From NCBI RefSeq assembly GCF_049965695.1, contig NZ_JBMFWB010000005.1, positions 1 to 64,000 of the forward strand: 64,000 nt of DNA, in the 5' to 3' direction. The position numbers and the translations under genes were made by a program. Source of the stretch: Athalassotoga sp049965695 (GTDB taxonomy: Bacteria > Thermotogota > Thermotogae > Mesoaciditogales > Mesoaciditogaceae). Below are positions 16,444 through 25,691 of this stretch, one piece after another. How positions within the stretch are numbered: the first letter of the stretch is position 1; every line of letters starts with the position of its first letter. The notes under the pieces are model-generated. The model searched no databases and was not told where the DNA came from. It saw nothing but the letters and a program-made list of their open reading frames with translations.

Positions 16444-18844
16444 TCTAACTCCAATGATGGTACAATATACTAACCTTAAAGCACAATATCCGGACTGTGT
16501 GTTACTTTTCAGGCTCGGCGATTTTTATGAGACTTTTGACGATGATGCCCGATACGTGTCAAAAGTGCTGGGGCTTGTTTTGACGCATCGGAGCGATCAT
16601 CCAATGGCCGGTATTCCTTATCATGCGCTTAATCTATATCTGAAAAAACTCATAGAAAATGGTAACAAAGTTGCAATTTGCGATCAATTAGAGGATCCGG
16701 CACTGGCTAAAGGAATTGTCAAAAGAGACGTTACGAGAGTTGTAACGCCTGGTACAATAATAGAAGACGATGTACTTACGGTGGCAAACAACTACATCGC
16801 TTCCTATCACAAAGGCGTAACTGCGCTTATCGATATATCCACGGGTGATTTCTTCGTTGATCCTTCTGAAGAAGCGATAGAAAAGTACAATCCCAAACAT
16901 ATCATACATCAAGGAGATCTGAAGACGATCAACGGTATTTTCACTGAAAGAGTTGAAGATTGGTACTTTGACTCTAAAAATGCCGATAACGTGCTTAAAG
17001 ATCAATTCGGTGTCGAAGATATTTCTTTTCTTGAACTTACAAAAGAAGAAAAAACTGTCGCGGCAGCCATTCTCAAGTATCTTCAAATAACTCAAAAAAG
17101 ATCGCTTGACAACGTGAAAAGGCCCGTTAAGTTGAGAAGAAAAGACAGAATTTTTCTCGATACTCTTACCATCTCAAATCTTGAAATAACAAAATCCACA
17201 GGTTTATCGCTTTACTCTCATATGAATAGAACCGTTACGAGTATGGGTCAAAGAATTTTAAGACGGGAGATCATCTCCCCTCTTGCGGATCAGATGCAGA
17301 TAGAAAAAAGGCTTGATCTTGTTGAATTCCTAACGCTTCATCTTACCGAACTCGAATCTTTGAGAAAGACTCTATCGAGAATACGGGACATTGAAAGGAT
17401 AATTTCAAGGATGACTTACGCTGCTGCCACTCCATCTGATGCGGTAGCCTTAAGAGAAAGCATCGAATCTTTTCATGATATCGATAAATGGATAAAGGGA
17501 AATTCGATCTTCTCGGATTATTTTCTCGATCCTGTCGATGATCTTTTCTCTCTTTTGAAAAGCGCAATTGCAGAAGATCCTCAAGGCGATGTTGGAAGTG
17601 GTAAAGTTATAGCCGATGGATTTTCGAAAGCCCTTGACGAGGCAAGGTCTATCCTTTACGATATCGACGGATACATAAAGAAATATGAAGAAAAAGAAAG
17701 AAAAAAGATAGGAAATAAGGTTAAAATTGGCTACAGTTCTGTTTTTGGCTATTACATAGAAATTTCGAAAGGATACAAAGGAGAAATTCCTCCGGAATAT
17801 GTCAGAAAACAAACACTTGTCAATGCCGAGCGTTATACGACGCCTGAACTCAGCGAGATGGAAAAACATGTTCTTCAAGCAAATGAAGATGTGACAAGTC
17901 TCGAAATAGAATGCTTTGAAAAGATACGTAACGCGGTACTCAAAGATAAAGATAAAATCCTTGAAAATGCCTCTAAGATAGCATTCATTGATATGATCTC
18001 TGCCTTTGCATGGATGGCCGTTCAGGAGAATTACGTTAGGCCTTCATTTGGTTCAAGTGTTAAAATAAAAGATGGACGTCATCCAATCGTCGAGAAAATG
18101 GTAAATGAATTCATTTCAAATGATCTTGATATGGATGAAGAAAAACATTTTGTTGTCCTAACAGGTCCTAACATGTCTGGAAAATCGACCTTTATCCGTC
18201 AGATAGCGCTTATCGCGATCATGGGGCAAATGGGTGCTTTTGTGCCTGCGCGAAGCGCTCAATTGAAGATTTTTGATAGGATTTTCACGAGAATAGGTGC
18301 AAGAGATGATATCACGTCAAACAAAAGCACTTTTTTAGTTGAAATGTCAGAAGTTTCTACCATATTGAACTTTGCGACAAAAGATTCTTTGGTGATTTTG
18401 GACGAAATAGGTCGCGGGACGAGCACCTTCGATGGTTTAAGCATAGCGTGGGCCGTTTCAGAATATATTTCTCAGAAAGTAGGTGCTTTTACCATTTTCG
18501 CAACTCATTACAACGAACTTTCAGAACTCGAAAAGATATATTCAAATATTTACAATTTAACGATAAAGGTCTTAGAAAAAGATAAAAATGTGCTTTTCCT
18601 GCACAAAGTGATATATGGGACGGCTGATAAAAGTTACGGAATAGAAGTTGCAAAAATTGCCGGAATTCCGGCTGAGATTGTCGAAAGGGCGTATCAAGTT
18701 GCAGAGGCAATATCATCGGCGAGCCATATAGAAAAAGGTGTAAGATTTTTGACATCGGGAGAAGTTGAAAGTATCAAAAAAAAGATCAAAAGCGTGAATG
18801 AAGATCAAATAGGTCTTTTCGAAAATAGAGGAGGATTAAAATGA
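16433..18844 (+). CDS. mutS: DNA mismatch repair protein MutS
   Basis: This is an 803-residue MutS1 mismatch sensor. The mismatch-wedge Phe-x-Glu is present (F31, E33 in DFYETF), as are the Walker A GPNMSGKST and the DEIGRGTST Walker B/signature. The fold therefore runs mismatch domain, connector, lever/clamp, ATPase. TTG 16433 has GGGAAGGTG 7 nt upstream and gives the usual N-terminus before LTPMM. It overlaps miaB by 11 nt and pfkA by 4 nt. I saw no mutL in the window. Confidence 0.96.
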   Translation: MPNDLTPMMVQYTNLKAQYPDCVLLFRLGDFYETFDDDARYVSKVLGLVLTHRSDHPMAGIPYHALNLYLKKLIENGNKVAICDQLEDPALAKGIVKRDVTRVVTPGTIIEDDVLTVANNYIASYHKGVTALIDISTGDFFVDPSEEAIEKYNPKHIIHQGDLKTINGIFTERVEDWYFDSKNADNVLKDQFGVEDISFLELTKEEKTVAAAILKYLQITQKRSLDNVKRPVKLRRKDRIFLDTLTISNLEITKSTGLSLYSHMNRTVTSMGQRILRREIISPLADQMQIEKRLDLVEFLTLHLTELESLRKTLSRIRDIERIISRMTYAAATPSDAVALRESIESFHDIDKWIKGNSIFSDYFLDPVDDLFSLLKSAIAEDPQGDVGSGKVIADGFSKALDEARSILYDIDGYIKKYEEKERKKIGNKVKIGYSSVFGYYIEISKGYKGEIPPEYVRKQTLVNAERYTTPELSEMEKHVLQANEDVTSLEIECFEKIRNAVLKDKDKILENASKIAFIDMISAFAWMAVQENYVRPSFGSSVKIKDGRHPIVEKMVNEFISNDLDMDEEKHFVVLTGPNMSGKSTFIRQIALIAIMGQMGAFVPARSAQLKIFDRIFTRIGARDDITSNKSTFLVEMSEVSTILNFATKDSLVILDEIGRGTSTFDGLSIAWAVSEYISQKVGAFTIFATHYNELSELEKIYSNIYNLTIKVLEKDKNVLFLHKVIYGTADKSYGIEVAKIAGIPAEIVERAYQVAEAISSASHIEKGVRFLTSGEVESIKKKIKSVNEDQIGLFENRGGLK

Positions 18845-19800
18845 AAAGGATAGCAGTTATGACAAGTGGTGGAGATGCACCGGGAATGAATGCAGCCATC
18901 AGAGCAGTTGTTAGGTATGGTGTAAGCAAAGGACTTGAGGTTTACGGGATAATGAGAGGATACGCAGGCCTTCTCGAGGACGACATGAAAGTGCTTAATT
19001 TTTCAGATGTTGGAGGAATAATGGAAAGAGGAGGCACCATCCTCAGAACCGCAAGATGCCAGGAATTCAAGGTTGACAAAGGACGCCAGGAAGCCTACAA
19101 GATTCTTAAAGATCATGAAATAAAAGGACTTATCGTGATAGGTGGCGATGGAAGTTTAAATGGTGCCGCGCTTGTTGCGGCTGAAAGTGATATCAAAGTC
19201 ATTGGATTACCGGGCAGCATAGACAACGATATATCCGAGACTGACATGTGCATAGGGGTTGACACGTGTTTGAACACGGTCGTCGAAAACATTCAAAAAC
19301 TCAAAGATACGGCTTCTTCTCATGAAAGGGCGTTCATAGTCGAAACGATGGGAAGAGATTGTGGATACATAGCCCTTATTTCGGGTTTGACAACCGGAGC
19401 CGAGGCAATACTCATACCAGAAGTTAAGGTTGATTATCAAGCGCTTGGGGATAAATTGCTTGCCGGAAGAAAACGCGGAAAGATAAATTCCATCGTCGTT
19501 GTTGCGGAAGGAGCGGCAAGTGCTTACACCGTCGCTCGTCATCTCGAAAACAGAACCGGATACGAAACGCGTGTGACCATTCTCGGTCATATTCAAAGAG
19601 GAGGTTCTCCTTCCGTTGCAGACAGACTACTGGCCTCCCGCATGGGATCGGCCGCAGTTCAAGCCTTCATAGATGGCCAATCAAATGTCATGATAGGAAT
19701 TCAAGGGAACAACATCGTTTCTGTCGATCTCAACAGGGCGCTCCAAAAGAAAAAAGAACTTGATTTGAGTCTTTACGATCTTGCGAACACTTTATCCTAA
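18841..19800 (+). CDS. pfkA: ATP-dependent 6-phosphofructokinase
   Basis: PfkA phosphorylates fructose 6-phosphate with ATP in glycolysis. GGDGS (101-105) with glycine at 104 and PGSIDND (124-130) mark the ATP-dependent type, in contrast to the GGNDS/PKTIDND enzyme encoded at 23006-24133. The length of 319 residues is the bacterial norm. ATG 18841 overlaps the mutS stop (ATGA) with GAGGAGG upstream. It is followed after 13 nt by pyk, a classic pfkA-pyk pair. Confidence 0.96.
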   Translation: MKRIAVMTSGGDAPGMNAAIRAVVRYGVSKGLEVYGIMRGYAGLLEDDMKVLNFSDVGGIMERGGTILRTARCQEFKVDKGRQEAYKILKDHEIKGLIVIGGDGSLNGAALVAAESDIKVIGLPGSIDNDISETDMCIGVDTCLNTVVENIQKLKDTASSHERAFIVETMGRDCGYIALISGLTTGAEAILIPEVKVDYQALGDKLLAGRKRGKINSIVVVAEGAASAYTVARHLENRTGYETRVTILGHIQRGGSPSVADRLLASRMGSAAVQAFIDGQSNVMIGIQGNNIVSVDLNRALQKKKELDLSLYDLANTLS

Positions 19801-19813
19801 GGAGATCTTTAAA

Positions 19814-21229
19814 ATGAGGAAAACAAAAATAGTTTGTACCATAGGACCTGTGACTTTAAAAAAAGAAATGTTGGAATCTCTTGTGAGAACGGGGATGAAT
19901 GTGGCAAGACTGAATATGTCTCACGGAACGCACGAAGAGAAAGCGCAAACCGTTCAAGACATAAGAGAAATAAGAAAAAGACTTGGCCTTCCTGTTGCAA
20001 TTCTTATGGATATAGAAGGGCCAAAGTTGAGAACTGGAAAATTAAAGACAGAATACGTTGATCTCAAAAAAGGTTCTAAACTCGTTTTAACCGTCGATGA
20101 TGTGCTCGGCGATGAGAACAAAATTTCCGTAAGTTATCTCGGACTTCCGAAAGATGTAAAATCTGGCGATACGATCTTTTTAAACGATGGACTCATAAAT
20201 CTAAAAGTCTTATCTTCAACAGACAAAGAAATCGTCACAGAAGTTGTAAACGGTGGAAAAATAACCCACAACAGGGGAATAAACGTGCCGGGAGTCGATC
20301 TTGGAGTACCAACGCTTACCGAAAAAGATTTAAACGATATAGAACTTATATCACAGTTAAAACCCGAATACGTTGCTTTGTCCTTTGTCAGAAAGCCAAA
20401 GGATGTGTCGGATTTACGCCAAATCTTTAAAGAAAAAGGATTCGAAGATGCACGTATAATTTCAAAAATAGAAACCAAACAGGCTCTCGATAATCTTGAA
20501 TCAATTTTAGATGTTTCGGATGGTGCAATGGTTGCCAGAGGCGATCTCGGTGCCGAAATAGCCTCGGAAGACCTACCGATAGCACAAAAAAGCATCATAA
20601 GACTTTGTAACGAACGTGCCATACCGGTTATAACCGCAACTCAGATGCTCGAATCGATGGTCACAAATCCAAGACCTACTCGTGCCGAGATCACGGATAT
20701 AGCAAATGCCGTTTTAGACGGAACAGACGCGGTTATGCTTTCAGAGGAAACAACGATAGGAAGTTATCCGATTCAAGCGGTACAGTTCATGGATAAGATA
20801 ACGAGAAAGGCCGAAAAATATCTTGATATATCTGAAAACATAAGGGCATCAGCCATTAAGAAAAGTCAAAATGTAAGCGATGCGATAGCCTATTCGGCCT
20901 GGCATTTGAGCATAGAGGTGGGTACTTCTATCATAATAGCATCGACATTTTCAGGATATACGGCAAGACATGTGTCAAAGTTTCGACCGTCAGCAGTTAT
21001 CTTTGCCCCTACCCCGAAGGAAACTTCGTACCATCAAATGGCGCTCGTGTGGGGTGTTGTCCCAACTGTCATAGATAGGGTTGAATCCACGGATGAGATG
21101 ATAGAAAATTCTATAAAAGAACTTCTTGGAATGGGTCTTGCCAATCCCGGTGAAAATGTGATCATAACGGCCGGAATTCCTTGGGGTTTTTCCGGGACGA
21201 CAAACCTTATTCAAATTCACAAAATTTAA
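19814..21229 (+). CDS. pyk: pyruvate kinase
   Basis: Pyk makes ATP and pyruvate from phosphoenolpyruvate. The 471-residue protein starts MRKTKIVCTIGP and carries MDIEGPKLRTG, the ISKIET lysine/glutamate site, the GAMVARGDLGAE metal site and ATQMLESM. It lacks the extra C-terminal PEP-utiliser domain of Bacillus enzymes. ATG 19814 follows AAGGAGA. It is co-oriented with pfkA and pepF; AAGGAGG overlaps its stop for the next gene. Confidence 0.96.
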   Translation: MRKTKIVCTIGPVTLKKEMLESLVRTGMNVARLNMSHGTHEEKAQTVQDIREIRKRLGLPVAILMDIEGPKLRTGKLKTEYVDLKKGSKLVLTVDDVLGDENKISVSYLGLPKDVKSGDTIFLNDGLINLKVLSSTDKEIVTEVVNGGKITHNRGINVPGVDLGVPTLTEKDLNDIELISQLKPEYVALSFVRKPKDVSDLRQIFKEKGFEDARIISKIETKQALDNLESILDVSDGAMVARGDLGAEIASEDLPIAQKSIIRLCNERAIPVITATQMLESMVTNPRPTRAEITDIANAVLDGTDAVMLSEETTIGSYPIQAVQFMDKITRKAEKYLDISENIRASAIKKSQNVSDAIAYSAWHLSIEVGTSIIIASTFSGYTARHVSKFRPSAVIFAPTPKETSYHQMALVWGVVPTVIDRVESTDEMIENSIKELLGMGLANPGENVIITAGIPWGFSGTTNLIQIHKI

Positions 21230-21242
21230 GGAGGTGTCATCG

Positions 21243-23009
21243 ATGGAAACTGGTGCTGAAAAAATATTATGGAATCTTGGAGATATTTACAAATCGTCGG
21301 AAGAAGTTAAAAAAGATGCCGAGAAACTGCTTGAAGAAAGCAGGCAATTTCACGAAAGGTATTCAAATACAGATCAGATTTTTCACGATTCAAATTCAGC
21401 GAAGGCTTCCATCGAAGCATTTTCTGATCTTTACGATCGCTTTGGAAAGATTTCCGAATATGTTCAACTTAAATTTGCAGAAAATACCATTTCCGATGAA
21501 GTGAAAAAACTCATGTCATGGTTCGAGAACGTTGAAACAGAATTTCAGTCTAACCTCGTCTTTTTTGGCATAGCGATATCGAAGATGCCCGATGATGTTT
21601 TCAACCGGATCATTCCGTCAGTTGAAAAATACAGACATTTCATCGAATCTTCCCGAAGATTCAAAGATCATGTTTTTTCGGAAAAAGAAGAACAAATCAT
21701 AGTGCATAAAAATGTAACGGGCAGCGATGCGTTTATCAAATTTTACACTCAACTCGTATCAACTTACAAATTCAAAGTCAAGACAGACGGAAAAGCACAA
21801 ACTTTGAATGGCAGTCAACTTCGATCGCTTCGAATGCATCCTGATTCAAAGGTAAGAGAAATGGCAAGCGTAAAATTGTTTAAAAGATATAAAAAAAATG
21901 CGCTTGAAATAGAAAGTGCTTACAACGCTGTGGCAAAAGATTACGATACAGAGGCATTTTTAAGAGGATATTCTACTCCGAACAGCATGAGAAATCTTGA
22001 TAACGAGGTTAATGATTCAGTCGTTGACACGCTTGTAGATGTAACGACAGATAACAACATTCTCGTTAATAGGTACTACAAAGTGAAAAACAAGTTGATG
22101 GGATTCAAAATGAAACTAAGCGATATATATGCACCGGTGGGAAATGTTCAAAAAACTTTTTCATGGAAAGAGGCAAAAGAGATCGTAAGAAAGGCTTTTT
22201 ACGGTTTCGACGATAAATTCGGAAGGATAGCCGATGATTTTTTCGATAAAAACTGGATTCATGCTGCTCCTCTGCCTGCCAAAGAAGGTGGAGCATTTTG
22301 CGCTTATTCGACACCATCTGTCCATCCTTACGTGCTTTTAACCTTTACCGGCCAAATAAAAGATGTCATAACGCTCGGTCACGAACTCGGTCATGGCGTT
22401 CATGGTGTGCTTTCTTCAAAACAAAATATTCTTCAATATCATACACCTCTTACGATGGCAGAAACATCTTCTACTTTTGCCGAAATGCTTTTGATGGATT
22501 ATTTTCTTGAGACACTTCCCCAAAAAGAAACAGTACCATTTGTTGCATCCAAACTTGAGGATCTGTTTGCAACCATGAACAGACAAAACATGTTTACCAG
22601 ATTTGAAAGACGCGCGCATGAAAAAATATCTAAAGACGGATCCACCTTCGATGAACTTTCGAATATTTATGATGAAGAACTTCATACCATGTTTGGGGAT
22701 GCTGTTGAATACAATCCAGAATTCAGATGGGAATGGTCTTCGGTTCCTCATTTCTTTCATACGCCTTTTTATTGCTATGCTTACGATTTTGCCCAGTTGC
22801 TTGTCATATCTTTGTATGCCAGATACAAGGCGGGTATGACTGATTTTAAAAAAAGATATATCGACCTGCTTTCGGCAGGAGGTTCTGATAGTCCGGAAAA
22901 ACTTTTAGCACCTTTCGGAGTAAAACTTTCAGATCCGAAATTCTGGCAAAGCGGCTTCGATTACATCGAGGAAAATCTTGTTAAAAGATTGGAAAGTGAA
23001 GTAAAATGA
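21243..23009 (+). CDS. pepF: oligoendopeptidase F, M3 metallopeptidase
   Basis: This 588-residue M3-family zinc peptidase degrades oligopeptides in the cytosol. The HELGH zinc motif (380-384) sits in the family context GHELGHGVHG, and a downstream glutamate (in AETSSTFAE) supplies the third ligand. No signal peptide is visible. ATG 21243 is chosen because AAGGAGG (21228-21234) lies 8 nt upstream; an in-frame GTG at 21234 overlaps that site. The stop overlaps the next start as ATGA. Confidence 0.93.
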   Translation: METGAEKILWNLGDIYKSSEEVKKDAEKLLEESRQFHERYSNTDQIFHDSNSAKASIEAFSDLYDRFGKISEYVQLKFAENTISDEVKKLMSWFENVETEFQSNLVFFGIAISKMPDDVFNRIIPSVEKYRHFIESSRRFKDHVFSEKEEQIIVHKNVTGSDAFIKFYTQLVSTYKFKVKTDGKAQTLNGSQLRSLRMHPDSKVREMASVKLFKRYKKNALEIESAYNAVAKDYDTEAFLRGYSTPNSMRNLDNEVNDSVVDTLVDVTTDNNILVNRYYKVKNKLMGFKMKLSDIYAPVGNVQKTFSWKEAKEIVRKAFYGFDDKFGRIADDFFDKNWIHAAPLPAKEGGAFCAYSTPSVHPYVLLTFTGQIKDVITLGHELGHGVHGVLSSKQNILQYHTPLTMAETSSTFAEMLLMDYFLETLPQKETVPFVASKLEDLFATMNRQNMFTRFERRAHEKISKDGSTFDELSNIYDEELHTMFGDAVEYNPEFRWEWSSVPHFFHTPFYCYAYDFAQLLVISLYARYKAGMTDFKKRYIDLLSAGGSDSPEKLLAPFGVKLSDPKFWQSGFDYIEENLVKRLESEVK

Positions 23010-24133
23010 AAATCCTTGTCGCCCAGTCCGGCGGGCCGACGGCCGTGATAAACGCCTCACTTTCAGGCGTGATTAAAAGGGCTAAAATGCACAAACATGA
23101 GATAATCGGAGGCCTTTACGGCATAGAAGGAATTTTGGAATCAAGGTTGATTGACCTTAAAATGCGAAATGAAGAGATGCGTCTTTTGGGAAAAACTCCC
23201 GGATCGTACCTTGGATCGTGCAGATATAATCTTCCAGAACCACCAAATCAGATCTACGATCGTTTTTTCGATGTCATCAATGCCAACAAAATAGATGCCT
23301 TTCTTTACATAGGTGGCAATGATTCCATGGATTCCGTTGCAAAGATATCCATGGAGGCAAAAAGAAGAAAATTGCCGCTTCTTACAGGCGGCATACCCAA
23401 AACCATAGATAACGATCTCGTTCAAACGGATCACTGTCCTGGTTTTCCGAGTGCGGCGAAATTTTTAAACGTCATTGCATCTGAATTTGTTATAGATTCA
23501 AATTCGTATTCAAAGGTATCCATATGCGTTATGGAGATAATGGGAAGAGATTCTGGATGGCTTACTGCATCTGTTAAACTTTCTGAAGAGATCGTCGATG
23601 GTTTGAATGTGATAACTTATATACCAGAAAAAGCAGTGACCGAAAAACAAATCCTTGATGAGGTTTCAACAAAAAAAGGTATGGTGCTTGTTGCCGTTTC
23701 TGAAGGCATAAAAAACACGGACGGAAAATATTTTTCGAGCATCGAAATCAAAGATGCCTTCGGCCACCCAAAATTGGGCGGGGCAGGCGAAAGAGTTGCC
23801 AACATAATCGAAAAAATAGGTAAAGTCAAATTTGTGAATCCATCTTTTCTTCAAAGATCGGCATCTCATCTCGTTTCCGAAGTTGATGTCAAAGAGGCTG
23901 TAATGGTAGGAATGGATGCTGTCGATGCTCTTGAGAAGGGTAAAAATGCATTTTTCGTGTCAATCGAAAGAAATGATGGAAATGCTTATTCTTCGAAGAC
24001 CAGGATCATTTCGATCGAAGGAATCGGAAATAAGATAAAAACCATGCCGGCAGATTTTGACGATCTAAAGTTAAAAGCATATGTAAGACCTTTAATTGGA
24101 AAGATGCCAAAATACGCAAGGAGAAAAATTTGA
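23006..24133 (+). CDS. pfp: pyrophosphate-dependent 6-phosphofructokinase
   Basis: This is the second phosphofructokinase, 375 residues. GGNDS (103-107) replaces the ATP-type GGDGS, and PKTIDND (131-137) replaces PGSIDND. From known families the aspartate in the G-G-x-D position and the lysine before TIDND select pyrophosphate as phosphoryl donor, which makes the step reversible. T. maritima also has both types, but at separate loci. ATG 23006 overlaps the pepF stop, and the DedA-fusion start overlaps its own stop, so the genes are one transcript. Confidence 0.92.
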   Translation: MKILVAQSGGPTAVINASLSGVIKRAKMHKHEIIGGLYGIEGILESRLIDLKMRNEEMRLLGKTPGSYLGSCRYNLPEPPNQIYDRFFDVINANKIDAFLYIGGNDSMDSVAKISMEAKRRKLPLLTGGIPKTIDNDLVQTDHCPGFPSAAKFLNVIASEFVIDSNSYSKVSICVMEIMGRDSGWLTASVKLSEEIVDGLNVITYIPEKAVTEKQILDEVSTKKGMVLVAVSEGIKNTDGKYFSSIEIKDAFGHPKLGGAGERVANIIEKIGKVKFVNPSFLQRSASHLVSEVDVKEAVMVGMDAVDALEKGKNAFFVSIERNDGNAYSSKTRIISIEGIGNKIKTMPADFDDLKLKAYVRPLIGKMPKYARRKI

Positions 24134-25671
24134 GCATCATACACTTCTTTTTAAATTCCTTAAGTAATTTTTCAATATGGGCAATAAATTCAGCCGGATA
24201 TTTCGGTATATTGTTCACGATGATCTTGGAAGGCTTTTCCATTCCCATACCAAGTGAAATAATACTTCCTCTTGGCGGGTATATCGCTTCCAAAGGAACT
24301 CTCAACGTGCTCGGTGTCGTGATGATGGGATCAATCGGAGGCACAATCGGATCGATTGCGTTGTATTATGTTTCGATGATTTTCGGAAGAAACTTCATAA
24401 AACGGTGGGGAAAGTATGTTTTGATCTCCGAAAAACATCTTGATGCTATGGGAGATTGGTTTAACAAGTACGGTAATTTTACAGTTTTCACAACAAGATT
24501 GCTTCCGGTTGTAAGAGGTCTTGTCGCGATTCCTGCAGGGATTGCAAAAATGAACATCTGGAGTTACACCCTTTACACTTTTTTGGGAAGCCTTGTATGG
24601 TCACTCATCCTGACCTATTTCGGTTTTCAACTTGGACTCTCTGGCGTTAGCATGGATATAATATGGATCGTTGTCTTTATCCTCGTTGGGGTTACCTTTG
24701 GGATTTATTTTGGTTACAAGTTTTTGAAAAAACACGTAAGGCTTTTCACGATATTTGTGAACTTTGTTTTATGGTCATTTTTAGCCTTTTTCGTTTTTTT
24801 TGCACTTTACGAGGCTTATTTCCCTGTGAAAGTTCACGATCTTAACTACACGAATATCACCAAAGTTCAGCAAATAAAAGGTGATTTTTCATTTTACGCT
24901 GTCGGAAACACGTTTTACAACGTTGAATTCTTCGATGCGTTTGCATCTGCAATGGCAACGTCAAACTCAAAAAGTTTTATCGTTGACCTTGGAAATATGG
25001 TTTACTCCGGAGATCTTTCGAAATATAAAATATTACTTAACGATCTTAAAAAAATAAAGATGCCATTTTTGGCCGTACCGGGGCCAAAAGAATTTTCAGA
25101 TGGCGGTTATGCCAATTTTTATTCGATATTCGGAAGTTATGAATACACATTTCATGTTGGAAACACATTTTTTGTAACTTTGAATGTTGCAGACGATAAA
25201 TTAAATCAATCGCAACTCGATTGGTTGTCAGACAGATTATCGAAGGCATCAACATACGTTCACAAAATAGTTTTCATGCATTTCCCATCTTCTTGGATGG
25301 GGAAAAGCGGTACAAGATTAGACGAGAAGACCTCGCAAAATTTCGAACAAATACTGAAAAACAACAAAGTCGATCTTGTCGTATCGACTGGGAGAACGAA
25401 AGGATATTTCAATTCTCCGATTCCAAATATTGAGATTGGTGGCAGAAGATACGCGATGATAAGTGTAAATGGCAGTTCAATTTCGGTAATTCAGGATGAA
25501 TTGCCATCTTTGAAATCCAATTTCAATCAAGCCATGCAGAATCTGTCCGCTTACATTTACACTTTTTTGGTTATGGAATGGCCAATCATCGGCATAATAG
25601 CCATAGCAATTCTTATTTTCTGGTTTTTGTGGAAGAAATACAAAATAACCGTTAAAATTGAGAAAAAATAA
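24130..25671 (+). CDS. DedA membrane protein fused to a degenerate metallophosphoesterase domain
   Basis: Residues 1-205 are a DedA/SNARE-associated protein (EGFSIPIPSE at 34-43; R123, P126 and R129 in FTTRLLPVVRG). DedA proteins are membrane transporters or flippases, some for undecaprenyl phosphate. After a membrane segment (205-228), residues 250-460 follow the order of a calcineurin-like phosphoesterase, but the ligands are lost: D-x-H is GNTF (259-262), GD is GN (288-289), GNHE is GPKE (318-321) and GHxH is GRTK (421-424). Only H384 remains. A last membrane helix lies at 484-500. The second domain is probably a non-catalytic, likely extracytoplasmic, binding module. Start TTG 24130 overlaps the previous stop (TTGA). 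Confidence 0.8.
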   Translation: MSIIHFFLNSLSNFSIWAINSAGYFGILFTMILEGFSIPIPSEIILPLGGYIASKGTLNVLGVVMMGSIGGTIGSIALYYVSMIFGRNFIKRWGKYVLISEKHLDAMGDWFNKYGNFTVFTTRLLPVVRGLVAIPAGIAKMNIWSYTLYTFLGSLVWSLILTYFGFQLGLSGVSMDIIWIVVFILVGVTFGIYFGYKFLKKHVRLFTIFVNFVLWSFLAFFVFFALYEAYFPVKVHDLNYTNITKVQQIKGDFSFYAVGNTFYNVEFFDAFASAMATSNSKSFIVDLGNMVYSGDLSKYKILLNDLKKIKMPFLAVPGPKEFSDGGYANFYSIFGSYEYTFHVGNTFFVTLNVADDKLNQSQLDWLSDRLSKASTYVHKIVFMHFPSSWMGKSGTRLDEKTSQNFEQILKNNKVDLVVSTGRTKGYFNSPIPNIEIGGRRYAMISVNGSSISVIQDELPSLKSNFNQAMQNLSAYIYTFLVMEWPIIGIIAIAILIFWFLWKKYKITVKIEKK

Positions 25672-25691
25672 AAAAGTGTCGAGGTGTTTTT

